The notes under the pieces: generated by a model
What the model saw: the letters and a program-made list of their open reading frames with translations, nothing else
Told to the model about the DNA's origin: nothing
Databases searched by the model: none
Translations under genes and position numbers: made by a program
In this document: piece by piece, positions 34,347-43,869 of the stretch
Layout of the letters: the number at the start of each line of letters is the position of its first letter
How positions within the stretch are numbered: the stretch's first letter is position 1
Origin: a virus
Direction: 5' to 3' (one strand)
DNA: 64,000 bases
IMG/VR virus record: IMGVR_UViG_3300035670_000019
Span: 62,001 to 126,000 of that record

Positions 34347-35241
34347 AAAATATCGCCCGAATGATTTAACAACATTTATAGGTAATGAACAATTAAAAGA
34401 CATTATATCACAATATATAAATAAAAATGATTTAATTAATATGTTGTTTTATGGACCTCCAGGTAGTGGTAAAACAACATTAGCTAAATTGATTGTAAAT
34501 AATCTTAATTGTGATTATCTTTTTTTAAATGCATCGGATGAGAGGGGGATCGACACTATTAGAGATAAAGTGCAGGGTTTTGCCTCAAGTGCTTCATTCA
34601 AACCCCTTAAGATTATTATCTTAGATGAAGCTGATTTCTTAACTATTCAGGCCCAAGCGTCATTAAGGAATATTATCGAGACATATTCTCGTACTACACG
34701 TTTTATCTTAACATGTAATTATCTTGAACGTATCATCGATCCCCTTCAATCCCGATGTCAAGTATTAAAAATTACTCCTCCATCTAAAAAAGAAGTAGCA
34801 CAACATGTTGCTAATGTTTTAGAACAGGAAAACATTAACTATGAATTAAATGACTTAGTATTAGTAGTTAATAAACATTATCCTGATGTTAGAAAAATAC
34901 TTAATACCTGCCAGGTTAATACTGTTGATAGTAATCTAAAAGTTGATACTTCAATTCTAACCTCAAGCAACTATACAGATGCTATTCTAAAAGAACTTAA
35001 AGCAGCAAATAAAAACAGCTTCAAAAACATCAGACAAATACTTGCAGATAGCAATTTGGATGACTTTGAAGAAATTTATAGATTCCTATATGATAATTTA
35101 GATGAGTATGGTAAAGATGACTTAACCAAAGTATCAATTATCATTGAAATAGAAAATTATATGTACCACGCCAATTTTAGAATTGATAAAGAAATCAATG
35201 TAATGGCTTTAATATGTTCAATCTTAAAAACAATACAATAA
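34321..35241 (+). CDS. gp44: Clamp-loader ATPase, T4 gp44/RFC-like
   Basis: A 306-aa AAA+ ATPase. WNEKYRPNDLTTFIGNEQL opens the protein as in RFC subunits. Walker A is GPPGSGKTT (45-53), Walker B is ILDEADF (100-106), and the sensor/arginine-finger segment is LQSRCQVLKI. It opens the gp45-like clamp and loads it at primer ends with the gp62-like partner. T4 gp44 is 319 aa. The start overlaps the upstream endonuclease gene. Confidence 0.92.
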   Translation: MKQHSIWNEKYRPNDLTTFIGNEQLKDIISQYINKNDLINMLFYGPPGSGKTTLAKLIVNNLNCDYLFLNASDERGIDTIRDKVQGFASSASFKPLKIIILDEADFLTIQAQASLRNIIETYSRTTRFILTCNYLERIIDPLQSRCQVLKITPPSKKEVAQHVANVLEQENINYELNDLVLVVNKHYPDVRKILNTCQVNTVDSNLKVDTSILTSSNYTDAILKELKAANKNSFKNIRQILADSNLDDFEEIYRFLYDNLDEYGKDDLTKVSIIIEIENYMYHANFRIDKEINVMALICSILKTIQ

Positions 35242-35242
35242 A

Positions 35243-35485
35243 ATGAATAAGACAGAAAAACCGCTCAATGTTAACATTGACATCAAATCATCTCAACCAA
35301 TCACTTCACCTGAAGGCAATCATATCTTTGCTGAAGGTGTAATTTTGAGAAAAGTATCTAAATTTGTAGCAGGCACAGCTGAAGACGCTATTATTCCTAT
35401 TCCTGTAATGTATGATGTAAAAACAGGTAATGTGTTAGTAGAGTTGTTGCCTAAAGAACTCCGAGACGAATATGCAAATATTTGA
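35243..35485 (+). CDS. Small protein between the clamp-loader genes
   Basis: An 80-aa protein of mainly beta sequence (NVNIDIKSSQPITSPEGN, AEGVILRKVSKFV, NVLVELLPKELR). Not recognised. It overlaps the gp62-like gene by 14 nt and follows gp44 at 1 nt, so it is certainly co-expressed with the loader. Confidence 0.6.
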   Translation: MNKTEKPLNVNIDIKSSQPITSPEGNHIFAEGVILRKVSKFVAGTAEDAIIPIPVMYDVKTGNVLVELLPKELRDEYANI

Positions 35486-35882
35486 TTGGCTTAAACAAAT
35501 TACTTACGAAAAACAATCTTGGGACTCATTTACTGAGGAAGATAGAGCATCATTTAATCCATATATGATACATCGCTTCCTCAGTATGAATCCTGAGTAT
35601 ATTGAGTTTGTAAATTTAATTCAAAATATTCCTTATACTGAAAAGGAAAAAATATATAAACTGTATTTATATATGATTCCAAAGAAAAATATGTTTTTAA
35701 AATATATTAAATCAACAAGAACCAAAACTAGAGAGGAGCTATTACAACACTTAGCTTCTTACTATGGATGCTCTTTGCGTGAGGCAGATGAATACTATCA
35801 TATGCTTCATAATGATACTATTAAAGGCATTTTAAAGAAAAAAGGTATTGATGATAAAGAAATTAAAAAGTTATTAAAATGA
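35472..35882 (+). CDS. gp62: Clamp-loader small subunit, T4 gp62-like
   Basis: A 136-aa helical protein without an ATP site. FNPYMIHRFLSMNPEYIEFVNLI and the C-terminal LLQHLASYYGCSLREADEYY are typical of the gp62 family; the latter parallels the AKRYQVNTNDAINY helix of T4 gp62 (187 aa). Its position right after gp44 supports the call. It completes the loader complex. Confidence 0.75.
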   Translation: MQIFDWLKQITYEKQSWDSFTEEDRASFNPYMIHRFLSMNPEYIEFVNLIQNIPYTEKEKIYKLYLYMIPKKNMFLKYIKSTRTKTREELLQHLASYYGCSLREADEYYHMLHNDTIKGILKKKGIDDKEIKKLLK

Positions 35883-36556
35883 AACTACTAAACATATTAT
35901 TAGAAGTATATAAAGAAGAATATGAATTAAATCTTAAAGAGGGTTTAATTAAAACTACTAATATTGGAAAAACTTTAAACATTTTAGAAAAAAAATATTC
36001 ATCTAAATTTATATTTACTAAAAGTAAAAATTCATTTTACATTAAAACATTTAGTACAGACATTAATACTTTATTAAACAGTATCATTAAAGATGCTGAT
36101 AATTTAGGATGGTTTCCTTCCTTTATGGAAACAGAAGAATATACAGGAAAATGGGATGAAAAGTATTTTAAAGAAGGTGAAATTAAATTAAGATTTGAAG
36201 CTAAATTTGATGAAGAGATAGTTGAAAAAATACCTGAAATTCTTTATCATATCACCCCAACACAAAACTCTGATAAGATTTTAAAAATAGGATTAGTACC
36301 TAAATCAAGATCAAAAGCATCTTACCACCCAGATAGAGTTTATTTATCTAAAGATTTAGAAGATATAGAAAACTTAGGAGAAATGTTTTATCAAAAAACA
36401 GGAATAAAAGATTGGTCTATATTAAAAATAGAAACAGATTTTATTCCTGGAAATTATTTAAGGTTATATACTGACCCGAATTATACTCAAGGTTATTATA
36501 CTCTAAATAATATTCCTCCACAAGCAATAGAAAAAATAAAAGATATAAATTATTAA
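35879..36556 (+). CDS. Possible ADP-ribosyltransferase-fold protein
   Basis: A 225-aa protein overlapping gp62 by ATGA. The C-terminal half has ILYHITPTQNSDKILKIGLVP followed by SYHPDRVYLSKDLEDIE, which matches the order His ... GL-x-P ... H-x-x-x-VYLS seen in ART/KptA-like folds. The N-terminus MKLLNILLEVYKEEYE is a short helix with a possible L-x-E cut site, as in T4 Alt, a capsid-packaged ADP-ribosyltransferase. I do not see an unambiguous catalytic Glu. Both the enzyme class and the packaging are inferences. Confidence 0.5.
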   Translation: MKLLNILLEVYKEEYELNLKEGLIKTTNIGKTLNILEKKYSSKFIFTKSKNSFYIKTFSTDINTLLNSIIKDADNLGWFPSFMETEEYTGKWDEKYFKEGEIKLRFEAKFDEEIVEKIPEILYHITPTQNSDKILKIGLVPKSRSKASYHPDRVYLSKDLEDIENLGEMFYQKTGIKDWSILKIETDFIPGNYLRLYTDPNYTQGYYTLNNIPPQAIEKIKDINY

Positions 36557-36559
36557 AAA

Positions 36560-36763
36560 ATGAAACTAGATAGTATAGTAACATCAGTTATAAAACAATT
36601 TGAAGAACGTAGTATCAAAGGTAAAGAAAAATATGGTACTGACTTGGATAGAGAAGATTTAGCCTTAATAGATTGGATAGAGCATGCTAAGCAAGAGCAT
36701 ATGGATGCTATCTTGTACTTAGAAAAAATCAAACAGCAGTATCTTAAAGAACTTGAATCGTGA
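36560..36763 (+). CDS. Small MazG-like helical protein
   Basis: A 67-aa protein. FEERSIKGKEKYGTDLDRED then WIEHAKQEHMDAILYLEK matches a short phage helix-hairpin resembling the second half of dNTP pyrophosphatase-type proteins (helix with E/H-x-x-D). It may be a minimal member of the MazG superfamily. The next gene begins on a GTG overlapping the stop. Confidence 0.55.
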   Translation: MKLDSIVTSVIKQFEERSIKGKEKYGTDLDREDLALIDWIEHAKQEHMDAILYLEKIKQQYLKELES

Positions 36764-37689
36764 AAATACCTTCCATTGTAAAAACGATTCAAAAACAACC
36801 TATACAGGAAATAAACTATGCATTCCATAAAACAATTTCTTATAGCCAGTTCTCTATATATCATGAGTGCCCTCACAAATGGGAACTACAATACAAAGAC
36901 AATCTACAACAATATGAACCTACTATCCATACTGTGTTCGGAACCGCAATGCATACTGTTATTCAGCATTACCTTACTGTAATGTATAATGAAAGTGGAG
37001 CAGTAGCAGATAGAATAGATATAGAGACATTTTTTGAAGACGAGTTTAGAAAAGTATACTTAGAAGAATATAAAGCAAATAAAAACACTCACTTCAGTGG
37101 AGCAGCAGAAATGAGAGAGTTTTATGATGATGGTATTGCTATATTAAATTTCTTTAAAAAACGCAAAGGACAATATTTCAGTAAACGAGGATGGTATTTG
37201 GTTGCTTGTGAGTTACCTATTGTTATAACACCTAATAATGCGTTTAAAAACGTTTTATATAAGGGTTATATTGATCTTGTAATGTATCATGAACCTACAA
37301 ATACCTTTAAAATATACGACTTTAAAACGTCTACTCGAGGATGGAATGATGATGCTAAAAGAGATGAACGTAAACAATTTCAATTACTATTCTATAAAAA
37401 ATACTTTAGTGAACAATATAATGTTCCTGAAGACAATGTTGAAGTTGAGTTTGTTATCTTAAAAAGAAAAATATGGGAGGAAAGTGAGTATCCACAAAGT
37501 CGTATTCAAGAATTTGCTCCTCCAAGCGGTAAAATCAAAATGAAAAAAGCATTAACCGCTATAGATAATTTTCTAAATGAATGTTTTAACATTGATGGAT
37601 CATACAAAGACACATCACATCCTGCGACTCCAAGTAAAAGCTGTCAATGGTGTCCTTATAATGAGAGAAAAGATCTTTGTAACAAATAG
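36760..37689 (+). CDS. PD-(D/E)XK nuclease, Cas4/RecB-like
   Basis: A 309-aa nuclease. YSQFSIYHECPHKWELQY holds Cys37; HTVFGTAMH contains the motif-I His65. Catalytic Asp172 is in GYIDLVM, and Asp187 and Lys189 in YDFKTS. A C-terminal CQWC ... C cluster with Cys37 would bind a 4Fe-4S centre as in AddB/Cas4. It starts on GTG at 36760, which overlaps the previous stop. It may act in host DNA degradation or recombination. Confidence 0.82.
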   Translation: MKIPSIVKTIQKQPIQEINYAFHKTISYSQFSIYHECPHKWELQYKDNLQQYEPTIHTVFGTAMHTVIQHYLTVMYNESGAVADRIDIETFFEDEFRKVYLEEYKANKNTHFSGAAEMREFYDDGIAILNFFKKRKGQYFSKRGWYLVACELPIVITPNNAFKNVLYKGYIDLVMYHEPTNTFKIYDFKTSTRGWNDDAKRDERKQFQLLFYKKYFSEQYNVPEDNVEVEFVILKRKIWEESEYPQSRIQEFAPPSGKIKMKKALTAIDNFLNECFNIDGSYKDTSHPATPSKSCQWCPYNERKDLCNK

Positions 37690-37707
37690 TGTTTTCGTAT
37701 ATATTTA
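37676..37707 (+). promoter_or_regulatory. Host-type promoter for the RHH gene and glycan island
   Basis: TTTG (37676-37679), 20 nt, TATATTTA (37700-37707), ATG at 37724. A TATAAATA at 37710-37717 is noted but not repeated elsewhere. Confidence 0.45.
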
Positions 37708-37723
37708 TATATAAATAAGTGTT

Positions 37724-37909
37724 ATGGATAAAAAGGATATGACATTAACAAGCGTGAAAGTTCAAAGCGACTTGTTTGAAGATTTCAAATTAGAATGTGT
37801 TAAGCGAAAATTTTCTTTACAAAAGCTTGTAGATAGAGCAGTCCATTTATATCTTACATCAGACGAATTTAGGAAGTCAATTCACAATCACAATAATTTA
37901 AATCGATAA
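37724..37909 (+). CDS. Ribbon-helix-helix DNA-binding protein
   Basis: A 61-aa protein: MTLTSVKVQSDLFEDFKLECVKRKFSLQKLVDRAVHLYL has a short strand followed by two helices, the pattern of Arc/MetJ/CopG repressors. Such proteins act as dimers on short palindromes. It precedes the glycan island by 8 nt and could control it or the palindromes described elsewhere. The target is unknown. Confidence 0.65.
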   Translation: MDKKDMTLTSVKVQSDLFEDFKLECVKRKFSLQKLVDRAVHLYLTSDEFRKSIHNHNNLNR

Positions 37910-37917
37910 AAAGTTTT

Positions 37918-39354
37918 ATGAATCAAAGTTTTGGTTATCTTCCTCAAAATGAGAGGAAAAAAATCTTACTAATTTGTGACGATATTAGAGTACATTCAGG
38001 TGTAGCTACTGTTGCTCGAGAATTAGTATTAAATACAGCTCAACATTTTAATTGGATTAATGTAGGAGGTGCTATCAACCATCCTGAACAAGGTAAACGA
38101 TTAGATTTATCTGATAACACTAATGAAAATACTGGTTTAACAGATAGCTCAGTCATTTTATATCCAACTAACGGATATGGAGATGCTCGTTTGATTAGAC
38201 AACTAATCCAAGTAGAAAAGCCAGATGCTATTTTCTTAATCACTGATCCAAGATATTTTATTTGGTTGTTCCAAATTGAAAATGAAATCAGAAAGAAAAT
38301 GCCTATTATCTATCTCAATATTTGGGATGATTATCCAGCTCCAATGTATAATAGAGCGTATTATGAGTCATGTGATGCTTTGTTATCTATCTCTAAACAA
38401 ACTAAAAACATTAATACTTTAGTATTAGGCGATAAAGCTAAAAACAAAATTATTCAATATGTACCTCATGGTTTAAATGAAGATGTCTTTAAACCACTTG
38501 ATGTTAATGCACCTGAATTAAAAGAGTTTAAAAAGAAATTATTTGGAGGTAAAGAAATTGATTTCGCTTTATTCTTTAACTCTCGAAACATTCGCCGCAA
38601 ACAAATCCCAGATACAATGATGGCTTATAAGTTATTTGTTGATGGATTATCTGAAGAACAAGCAAAACGTTGTGCGTTTGTATTACATACTCAAGTAGTA
38701 GATGATAATGGTACTGACTTAGAAGCAGTAAGAGAATTATTGTTTGGTGATGATCCAAAATATAACATTATTTTCTCACAACAGATGCTCCCAGCTGGTC
38801 AAATGAATTTGCTCTACAATAGCACTGACTGCCAGATCCTATTAACTAACAATGAAGGTTGGGGATTGAGCTTAACTGAAGCGATATTAGTAGGTAATCC
38901 AATTATCGCTAATGTGACAGGTGGAATGCAGGATCAAATGCGCTTTAGTAAAAAAGGTAAGTGGATTGATTTTGATGATAAATTCCCTTCAAATCATACT
39001 GGCACAATTAAAGAACATGGTGAGTGGGCATTTCCGGTTTATCCAACTAATCGTTCAATTCAAGGTTCACCATTAACTCCTTATATTTGGGATGATAGAT
39101 GTAACGCTGAAGATGCAGCTAAACAAATTAAAGCAGTTTATAACTTATCTAAAGAAGAAAGAAAAACATTAGGTTTAAAAGGTCGTGAGTGGGCTTTATC
39201 TGATGAAGCAGGATTCACAAGTAAAAAAATGGGTATTAATGTTATTAAAACTTTAGATAAATTATTTAAAACTTGGAAACCAAGAAAAACATATGAGTTA
39301 GTAAATGCTAATGAAACTAAACCTAAAACTGTACCTCACCAATTAGTTTATTAA
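37918..39354 (+). CDS. Glycosyltransferase, GT4/GT-B-like
   Basis: A 478-aa GT-B protein. The N-terminal Rossmann domain has ILLICDDIRVHSGVATVAREL; the C-terminal domain has FNSRNIRRKQIPDTMMAY, a segment ending NLLYNSTDCQILLTNNEGWGLSLTEAILVG with the Glu-x7-Glu of GT4 enzymes, and GNPIIANVTGGMQDQM. No signal peptide is seen, so it acts in the cytoplasm on an activated sugar. It is the first of about 14 sugar-related genes. Donor and acceptor are unknown. Confidence 0.82.
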   Translation: MNQSFGYLPQNERKKILLICDDIRVHSGVATVARELVLNTAQHFNWINVGGAINHPEQGKRLDLSDNTNENTGLTDSSVILYPTNGYGDARLIRQLIQVEKPDAIFLITDPRYFIWLFQIENEIRKKMPIIYLNIWDDYPAPMYNRAYYESCDALLSISKQTKNINTLVLGDKAKNKIIQYVPHGLNEDVFKPLDVNAPELKEFKKKLFGGKEIDFALFFNSRNIRRKQIPDTMMAYKLFVDGLSEEQAKRCAFVLHTQVVDDNGTDLEAVRELLFGDDPKYNIIFSQQMLPAGQMNLLYNSTDCQILLTNNEGWGLSLTEAILVGNPIIANVTGGMQDQMRFSKKGKWIDFDDKFPSNHTGTIKEHGEWAFPVYPTNRSIQGSPLTPYIWDDRCNAEDAAKQIKAVYNLSKEERKTLGLKGREWALSDEAGFTSKKMGINVIKTLDKLFKTWKPRKTYELVNANETKPKTVPHQLVY

Positions 39355-39372
39355 TATTAAAAAAAAAGTTAT

Positions 39373-40683
39373 ATGAAACCATTATTTTTTATTAGTTGCC
39401 CTATTGACACATATAGTGGATATGGAGCACGTTCTCGAGATTTAGTTAAAGCAATCATTGCGTTAAATAAATATGATGTTAAAATTATTCCCCAAATGTG
39501 GGGTAATACACCTTGGGGTTTTATTGATGATAATCCTGAGTGGTTATTTTTAATACCTCATTTATGGACCCAACCTCAACTTCCAAAACAACCTGAAATT
39601 TGGATGCAAATTACAATTCCAAATGAGTTTCAACCTATTGGTAAATATAACATTGGAGTAACAGCTGGTGTTGAAACAACATTAGCTCCTGGGGATTGGA
39701 TTGAAGGAATTAATAGAATGAATTTAACATTAACTTCTTCTGAGCATTCAAAAGAAACATTTATTAAAACTGTTTTACAAAAAGTAAACCAACATACTAA
39801 TCAACCAATTGAGCAAATCCAAGTCAACCAACCTATTGAAGTATTATTTGAAGGTGCTAATATTGATATCTATAAATCACTTGATACAGTAGAATCATTT
39901 CCTGAGTTAACTGATATTAAAGAAAAATTCTGTTATTTGTTTGTAGGTCACTGGATTAATGGTGATTTAGGTGAAGATAGAAAAAATGTTGGTTTGTTAA
40001 TTAAAGCGTTTTATGAAACATTTAAAAATAAAAAACAAAAACCAGCCCTTATTTTAAAAACATCTCAAATGGGTTCTTCATATGTTGATCGAGATGAGAT
40101 ATTAAAAAAAATAACAGCTATTAAAAAAACAGTTAATTCAAAAGATTTACCAAACATTTATCTATTACATGGTGAATTTAGTGATTCTGAAATGAATGAA
40201 TTATATAATCATTCTAAAGTAAAAGCAATGATTAATTTAACTAAAGGTGAAGGTTTTGGTCGCCCATTATTAGAATTTAGTTTAACTAAAAAACCAATCA
40301 TCACAACTAATTGGAGTGGCCATAAAGATTTTCTAGATGAAAACTTCACCACTATGCTCCCAGGCGCTATGGCTAATGTCCACCCAAGCGCAGCTAATCA
40401 GTGGTTACTGAAAGAATCACAATGGTTTAATGTTGATACAGGATATGTAGGACATCATTTAAAGAATATGTTTGAAAATTATAAAACATATATTGATGGT
40501 GCTAAACGCCAAGCGTATAAAAGTAAAAATGAATTTAGTTGGGATAAAATGAAAGATAAATTAAATCAATTATTTGATCAATATATCCCTGAGTTCCCAA
40601 AACAAATTCAATTACAACTTCCTAAATTAAATAAAATTGAATTACCAAAACTTAAAAAAGTAGAAGAAAATGTCACAGGATAA
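39373..40683 (+). CDS. Glycosyltransferase, GT4-like
   Basis: A 436-aa GT-B-type protein. PIDTYSGYGARSRDLVKAI opens it; the nucleotide-sugar half has FLFVGHW-type sequence (YLFVGHWINGDLGEDRKNVG), and NLTKGEGFGRPLLEFSLTKKPIITT gives the E-x7-E motif. Its C-terminal 30 residues are Leu/Pro/Lys repeats (LPKLNKIELPKLKK). It overlaps the next gene by 14 nt. Confidence 0.8.
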   Translation: MKPLFFISCPIDTYSGYGARSRDLVKAIIALNKYDVKIIPQMWGNTPWGFIDDNPEWLFLIPHLWTQPQLPKQPEIWMQITIPNEFQPIGKYNIGVTAGVETTLAPGDWIEGINRMNLTLTSSEHSKETFIKTVLQKVNQHTNQPIEQIQVNQPIEVLFEGANIDIYKSLDTVESFPELTDIKEKFCYLFVGHWINGDLGEDRKNVGLLIKAFYETFKNKKQKPALILKTSQMGSSYVDRDEILKKITAIKKTVNSKDLPNIYLLHGEFSDSEMNELYNHSKVKAMINLTKGEGFGRPLLEFSLTKKPIITTNWSGHKDFLDENFTTMLPGAMANVHPSAANQWLLKESQWFNVDTGYVGHHLKNMFENYKTYIDGAKRQAYKSKNEFSWDKMKDKLNQLFDQYIPEFPKQIQLQLPKLNKIELPKLKKVEENVTG

Positions 40684-41131
40684 AATTATTATATGCCCTA
40701 AATCAGGAGGTGACTTATGTTATGAAACACAAGTTACACCTGAAATTACAAATTGGATGTCTTTATCTTGTGGGTATTGGACTAATAGTTTAATGACTAA
40801 AAATAGTGATTTTTATAAAGAACAATTTGAAGTACTACCTGAATTATATAAAGATTTAGCCTGGGAAGATTTAAATACAGGTTTAATTTGGTTACCTCAA
40901 ACAATTAATCATCCATCTCAAGGTATGATATTCGCTAATGGGACATCATCTGATGACTGGAAATGGGCAGCTGTTAAAGCTATTAAAGTAACTGAAGAAG
41001 AAAAAGAAAAATATCCAATCCCAAAACAACCAGGTAAATTCTATGAATACAGAATGAATATGGAAACACTTCAACATTTTGAAGAAAGAGAGTTTATAGA
41101 TGCTTTAGAATATATTGGCTTAATAAATTAA
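40670..41131 (+). CDS. Unknown protein in the glycan island
   Basis: A 153-aa protein. ICPKSGGDLCYETQVTPEITNWMSLSCGYWTN has three Cys that might bind a metal; the rest includes EVLPELYKDLAWEDLNTGLIWLPQTINHP. It resembles small phage structural or assembly hypotheticals more than a sugar enzyme. Promoter 41115 lies inside its end. Confidence 0.5.
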   Translation: MSQDKIIICPKSGGDLCYETQVTPEITNWMSLSCGYWTNSLMTKNSDFYKEQFEVLPELYKDLAWEDLNTGLIWLPQTINHPSQGMIFANGTSSDDWKWAAVKAIKVTEEEKEKYPIPKQPGKFYEYRMNMETLQHFEEREFIDALEYIGLIN

Positions 41132-41145
41132 TTTTATTATATTAT
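41115..41145 (+). promoter_or_regulatory. Host-type promoter inside the glycan island
   Basis: TTGG (41115-41118), 19 nt, TATATTAT (41138-41145), ATG at 41150: leaderless or nearly so. Confidence 0.62.
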
Positions 41146-41149
41146 AATT

Positions 41150-41782
41150 ATGAAAATAAGTTATGGTTTAACAGTTTGTAATGAGCATCAAGAATTATTA
41201 AATCTTATTACATATTTAGAAAATAAAATAGATCATGAAGATGAAATAGTTGTTGTTTATGATCAAAATAGAGTCACTGATGAAGTAATAAATATATTAG
41301 AAAAACATAAAGAAAAAATACATTATTACCCATTTAATTTCCAACAAAATTTCTTAGAAAACAAAAACTATTTAGGTTCTAAATGTACTGGAGATTATAT
41401 TTTTCAGATTGATGCTGATGAAATTCCAGAAGAATTCCTTATTCAAAATCTAAAATCAGTATTAGAATTAAATCCAGTTGAGTGTCTTATTATACCTAGA
41501 AAAAATTTAGTTGAAGGTTTAACCCAAGAACATATTCATAAATGGAAATGGAATGTAAATGAAAAAGGATGGGTAAATTGGCCTGATCCTCAAAAACGTG
41601 TCTATAAAAATGATCCTAAAATACAATGGTCAGGACATCAAGTTCATGGTATGGTTGAAGGATATAAAACTTTTGTAGCTTTACCATTTGAAGAAGAATG
41701 GAGTATTATTCATAATAAAACTATTGATCGTCAAGAGAAACAAAATGAACGTTACACTAAAATAGATTTAAAACAAATATGA
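41150..41782 (+). CDS. Glycosyltransferase family 2-like
   Basis: A 210-aa GT-A protein. ISYGLTVCNEHQELLNLI is the GT2 nucleotide-binding start, and YIFQIDADEIPEE holds the D-x-D motif. NYLGSKCTGDYI precedes it. The C-terminus contains the HQVHGMVEGY segment that may bind metal or acceptor. ATGA overlap to the next gene. Confidence 0.75.
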   Translation: MKISYGLTVCNEHQELLNLITYLENKIDHEDEIVVVYDQNRVTDEVINILEKHKEKIHYYPFNFQQNFLENKNYLGSKCTGDYIFQIDADEIPEEFLIQNLKSVLELNPVECLIIPRKNLVEGLTQEHIHKWKWNVNEKGWVNWPDPQKRVYKNDPKIQWSGHQVHGMVEGYKTFVALPFEEEWSIIHNKTIDRQEKQNERYTKIDLKQI

Positions 41783-42597
41783 AAAAAATAGCAATCACTG
41801 TTTTAGCTAAAGGTTATCCTTATGAAAATATGTATGAATCTAATTTAATTAGGCGAAACATGTATTTAGAGCAAACCCTATTATCTTATGATAAGAGTAA
41901 TTATGACTTTATAATTGTTCATGAAGGTAATATCACTAAAGAACATCAAGATTATATATCACAGTATACTCCTAATTTAGATATTATTTTTTGGAACATA
42001 AAAGATATTGAACCAAAAAATGCTTTTGATGATAGTAAAAATATAGTTAATCAATTATGTCCACCTAATCATTTTACTTCAAATTTCTTTGTGGGATATA
42101 AACATATGTGTCACTTTTGGTCAATAGATTTTTTAGAGTATTTTAAAAATTATAAGTATATAGTGCGAGTAGATGATGATTGTTTTGTTGATCAATTTGA
42201 CTTAAGTATATTAGACATGATGGAAAAAGAAAATATATTATTTGCTTCCCCAATGTTTCAAGGTCAAGATGATCCTTTAGTAGTTAATGGTTTAGAAAAA
42301 TTTAGAGAAAAATTTACCGCAGAAAACTCAATTTCTATAAAAACTCCATTTAATGAGATAAAATGTCCTTATACTAATTTCATGATAGTAGATATTGAGA
42401 ATATAAATAAAAATAATCTTATTAAATCATTTTTAAATGAAATTGATAAATGCAGTTGCATTTATAGTAATAGGTGGGGTGATCTTCCTATTTGGGGTAT
42501 GATTTTAGATCTATTTCTTAATAAATCAGAATATAAAGAAATAAAAGAAATTAAATACTATCATGGTAGTCATAATACATTAATAAATTTTAATTAA
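41779..42597 (+). CDS. GT15-like alpha-mannosyltransferase homologue
   Basis: A 272-aa protein with strong resemblance to the eukaryotic Kre2/Mnt1 family (GT15). VGYKHMCHFWSIDFLEYFKNYKYIVRVDDDCF parallels the YRHMCRFxSGFF ... YYWRVEPDV segment, and SNRWGDLPIWGMILDLFL parallels YERWGDAPVHSIAASLFL. The final KYYHGSHN corresponds to the IGYYH strand. GT15 enzymes transfer mannose from GDP-Man. It lacks the membrane anchor of the yeast enzymes. The catalytic pattern is kept; substrate unknown. Confidence 0.72.
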   Translation: MKKIAITVLAKGYPYENMYESNLIRRNMYLEQTLLSYDKSNYDFIIVHEGNITKEHQDYISQYTPNLDIIFWNIKDIEPKNAFDDSKNIVNQLCPPNHFTSNFFVGYKHMCHFWSIDFLEYFKNYKYIVRVDDDCFVDQFDLSILDMMEKENILFASPMFQGQDDPLVVNGLEKFREKFTAENSISIKTPFNEIKCPYTNFMIVDIENINKNNLIKSFLNEIDKCSCIYSNRWGDLPIWGMILDLFLNKSEYKEIKEIKYYHGSHNTLINFN

Positions 42598-42606
42598 ATC
42601 TAACTA

Positions 42607-43395
42607 ATGAAAATAGATAGAGCAATTTTAATATCAGATAATAATCCATTATATTATTCTTTTTGGAATAATTTATCAAAAACATATAAAGAAAAATTTA
42701 ATATTAACCCAACTTTAATATTTTTTGGAACTCAAGAAGAATTAGAAACAGCTAATCTGTCTACTAAATATGGTAATATTATTATAGAAACTTCAGTGAA
42801 TAATGTATTACCATGGCAATACACTTGGGCTTTATTTTACTATACAAAATTTTACCTTAATGAAGTTTGTGTTATTATGGGGATTGATCAAATACCTTTA
42901 GGTACATATTTTTTAAAAGATATTATTCAAGATGTTAATGATGATCAATATGTTATGTTAATTGATGACCAATATACTTTAGAAAACAAATTCCCAAAAA
43001 AGTGGGACCAAGGAGGATTTAGCCCATCTGCTTATCATATAGCTAAAGGAAGTACATTTAATAGTATATATAATTTTGAAGATTCTTTTGAAAAAGAAAT
43101 TAAAAAAATAAATTCATTAAATATACCCACAATGTGGATTGATGGTTGGGGTACAGATGAAGCGTATAGTTCAAAAATGTTAAGAGAATATCACAATAGA
43201 GATAGAATATCTGATTTGAGTGCTTCTGATTCTTTTTTAAAAAGACGAATAGATTGCCATAGACATAATGAAGTACCATATGATATAAATTTATTAAATT
43301 CTAATTATTTTATTGAATGTCATGCTTGTAGACCTTATGAACATCATCAACAGTATTTAGATACTTTATTTAATAATATACCTAAATTTAATTAA
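42607..43395 (+). CDS. Putative glycosyltransferase-like protein
   Basis: A 262-aa protein with a GT-A-like course: [46 protein letters not shown] (a D-x-x pair in place of DXD) and [14 protein letters not shown] near 178-191, the latter like the acceptor-side motif of nucleotide-sugar transferases. No family can be named. Its place among sugar genes supports the call. Confidence 0.5.
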   Translation: MKIDRAILISDNNPLYYSFWNNLSKTYKEKFNINPTLIFFGTQEELETANLSTKYGNIIIETSVNNVLPWQYTWALFYYTKFYLNEVCVIMGIDQIPLGTYFLKDIIQDVNDDQYVMLIDDQYTLENKFPKKWDQGGFSPSAYHIAKGSTFNSIYNFEDSFEKEIKKINSLNIPTMWIDGWGTDEAYSSKMLREYHNRDRISDLSASDSFLKRRIDCHRHNEVPYDINLLNSNYFIECHACRPYEHHQQYLDTLFNNIPKFN

Positions 43396-43396
43396 A

Positions 43397-43864
43397 ATGA
43401 AAAATTACTTTTTTCATGAAACATCAATAATTGAAAGTGATAATATTGGTGAAGGTACTAAAATATGGGCTTTTAGCCATATATGTAAAGAATCTATTAT
43501 AGGTAAAAATTGTGTGATAGGTGAAGGTGTTTATATTGGCCCTAAAGTTATTATTGGAGATAATTGTAAAATCCAAAATAATTCTTTAATCTATGAAGGT
43601 GTAATCTTAGAAGATAATGTTTTTTTAGGACCTAACACTGTGACTACAAATGATCATAAACCTAAAGTAGATGGAGATTGGAAAAATTCTGATAGATTTA
43701 GATCAACATTATTTAAAAAAGGATGTTCTATAGGAGCAAATAGTGTCATTATTTGTGGAATAACAATCGGAGAAAATAGCTTAATAGGAGCTGGCTCAGT
43801 TATCACAAAAGACATTCCAGATAATAGCCTAGCATATGGTAACCCAGCTAAAATTAAAAAATAA
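43397..43864 (+). CDS. Hexapeptide-repeat N-acetyltransferase, WlbB/WbpD-like
   Basis: A 155-aa left-handed beta-helix protein with at least six I-G-x hexapeptide turns ([60 protein letters not shown]). TVTTNDHKP contains the catalytic-type His. The end is [16 protein letters not shown]. WlbB/WbpD acetylate the 3-amino group of UDP-GlcNAc3NA. The neighbouring dehydrogenase fits the same pathway. Confidence 0.82.
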   Translation: MKNYFFHETSIIESDNIGEGTKIWAFSHICKESIIGKNCVIGEGVYIGPKVIIGDNCKIQNNSLIYEGVILEDNVFLGPNTVTTNDHKPKVDGDWKNSDRFRSTLFKKGCSIGANSVIICGITIGENSLIGAGSVITKDIPDNSLAYGNPAKIKK

Positions 43865-43869
43865 CAATT

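Noticed and set aside
36553-36876. 107-codon minus-strand ORF
   Set aside because: Opposite the MazG-like and Cas4-like genes; no promoter on that strand.
37710-37717. T4-type late promoter TATAAATA
   Set aside because: A single + strand copy next to a gene start. The recurrent element in this phage is ATATTTATAAT, which contains the reverse complement only by chance of composition, and no genes run on the minus strand.
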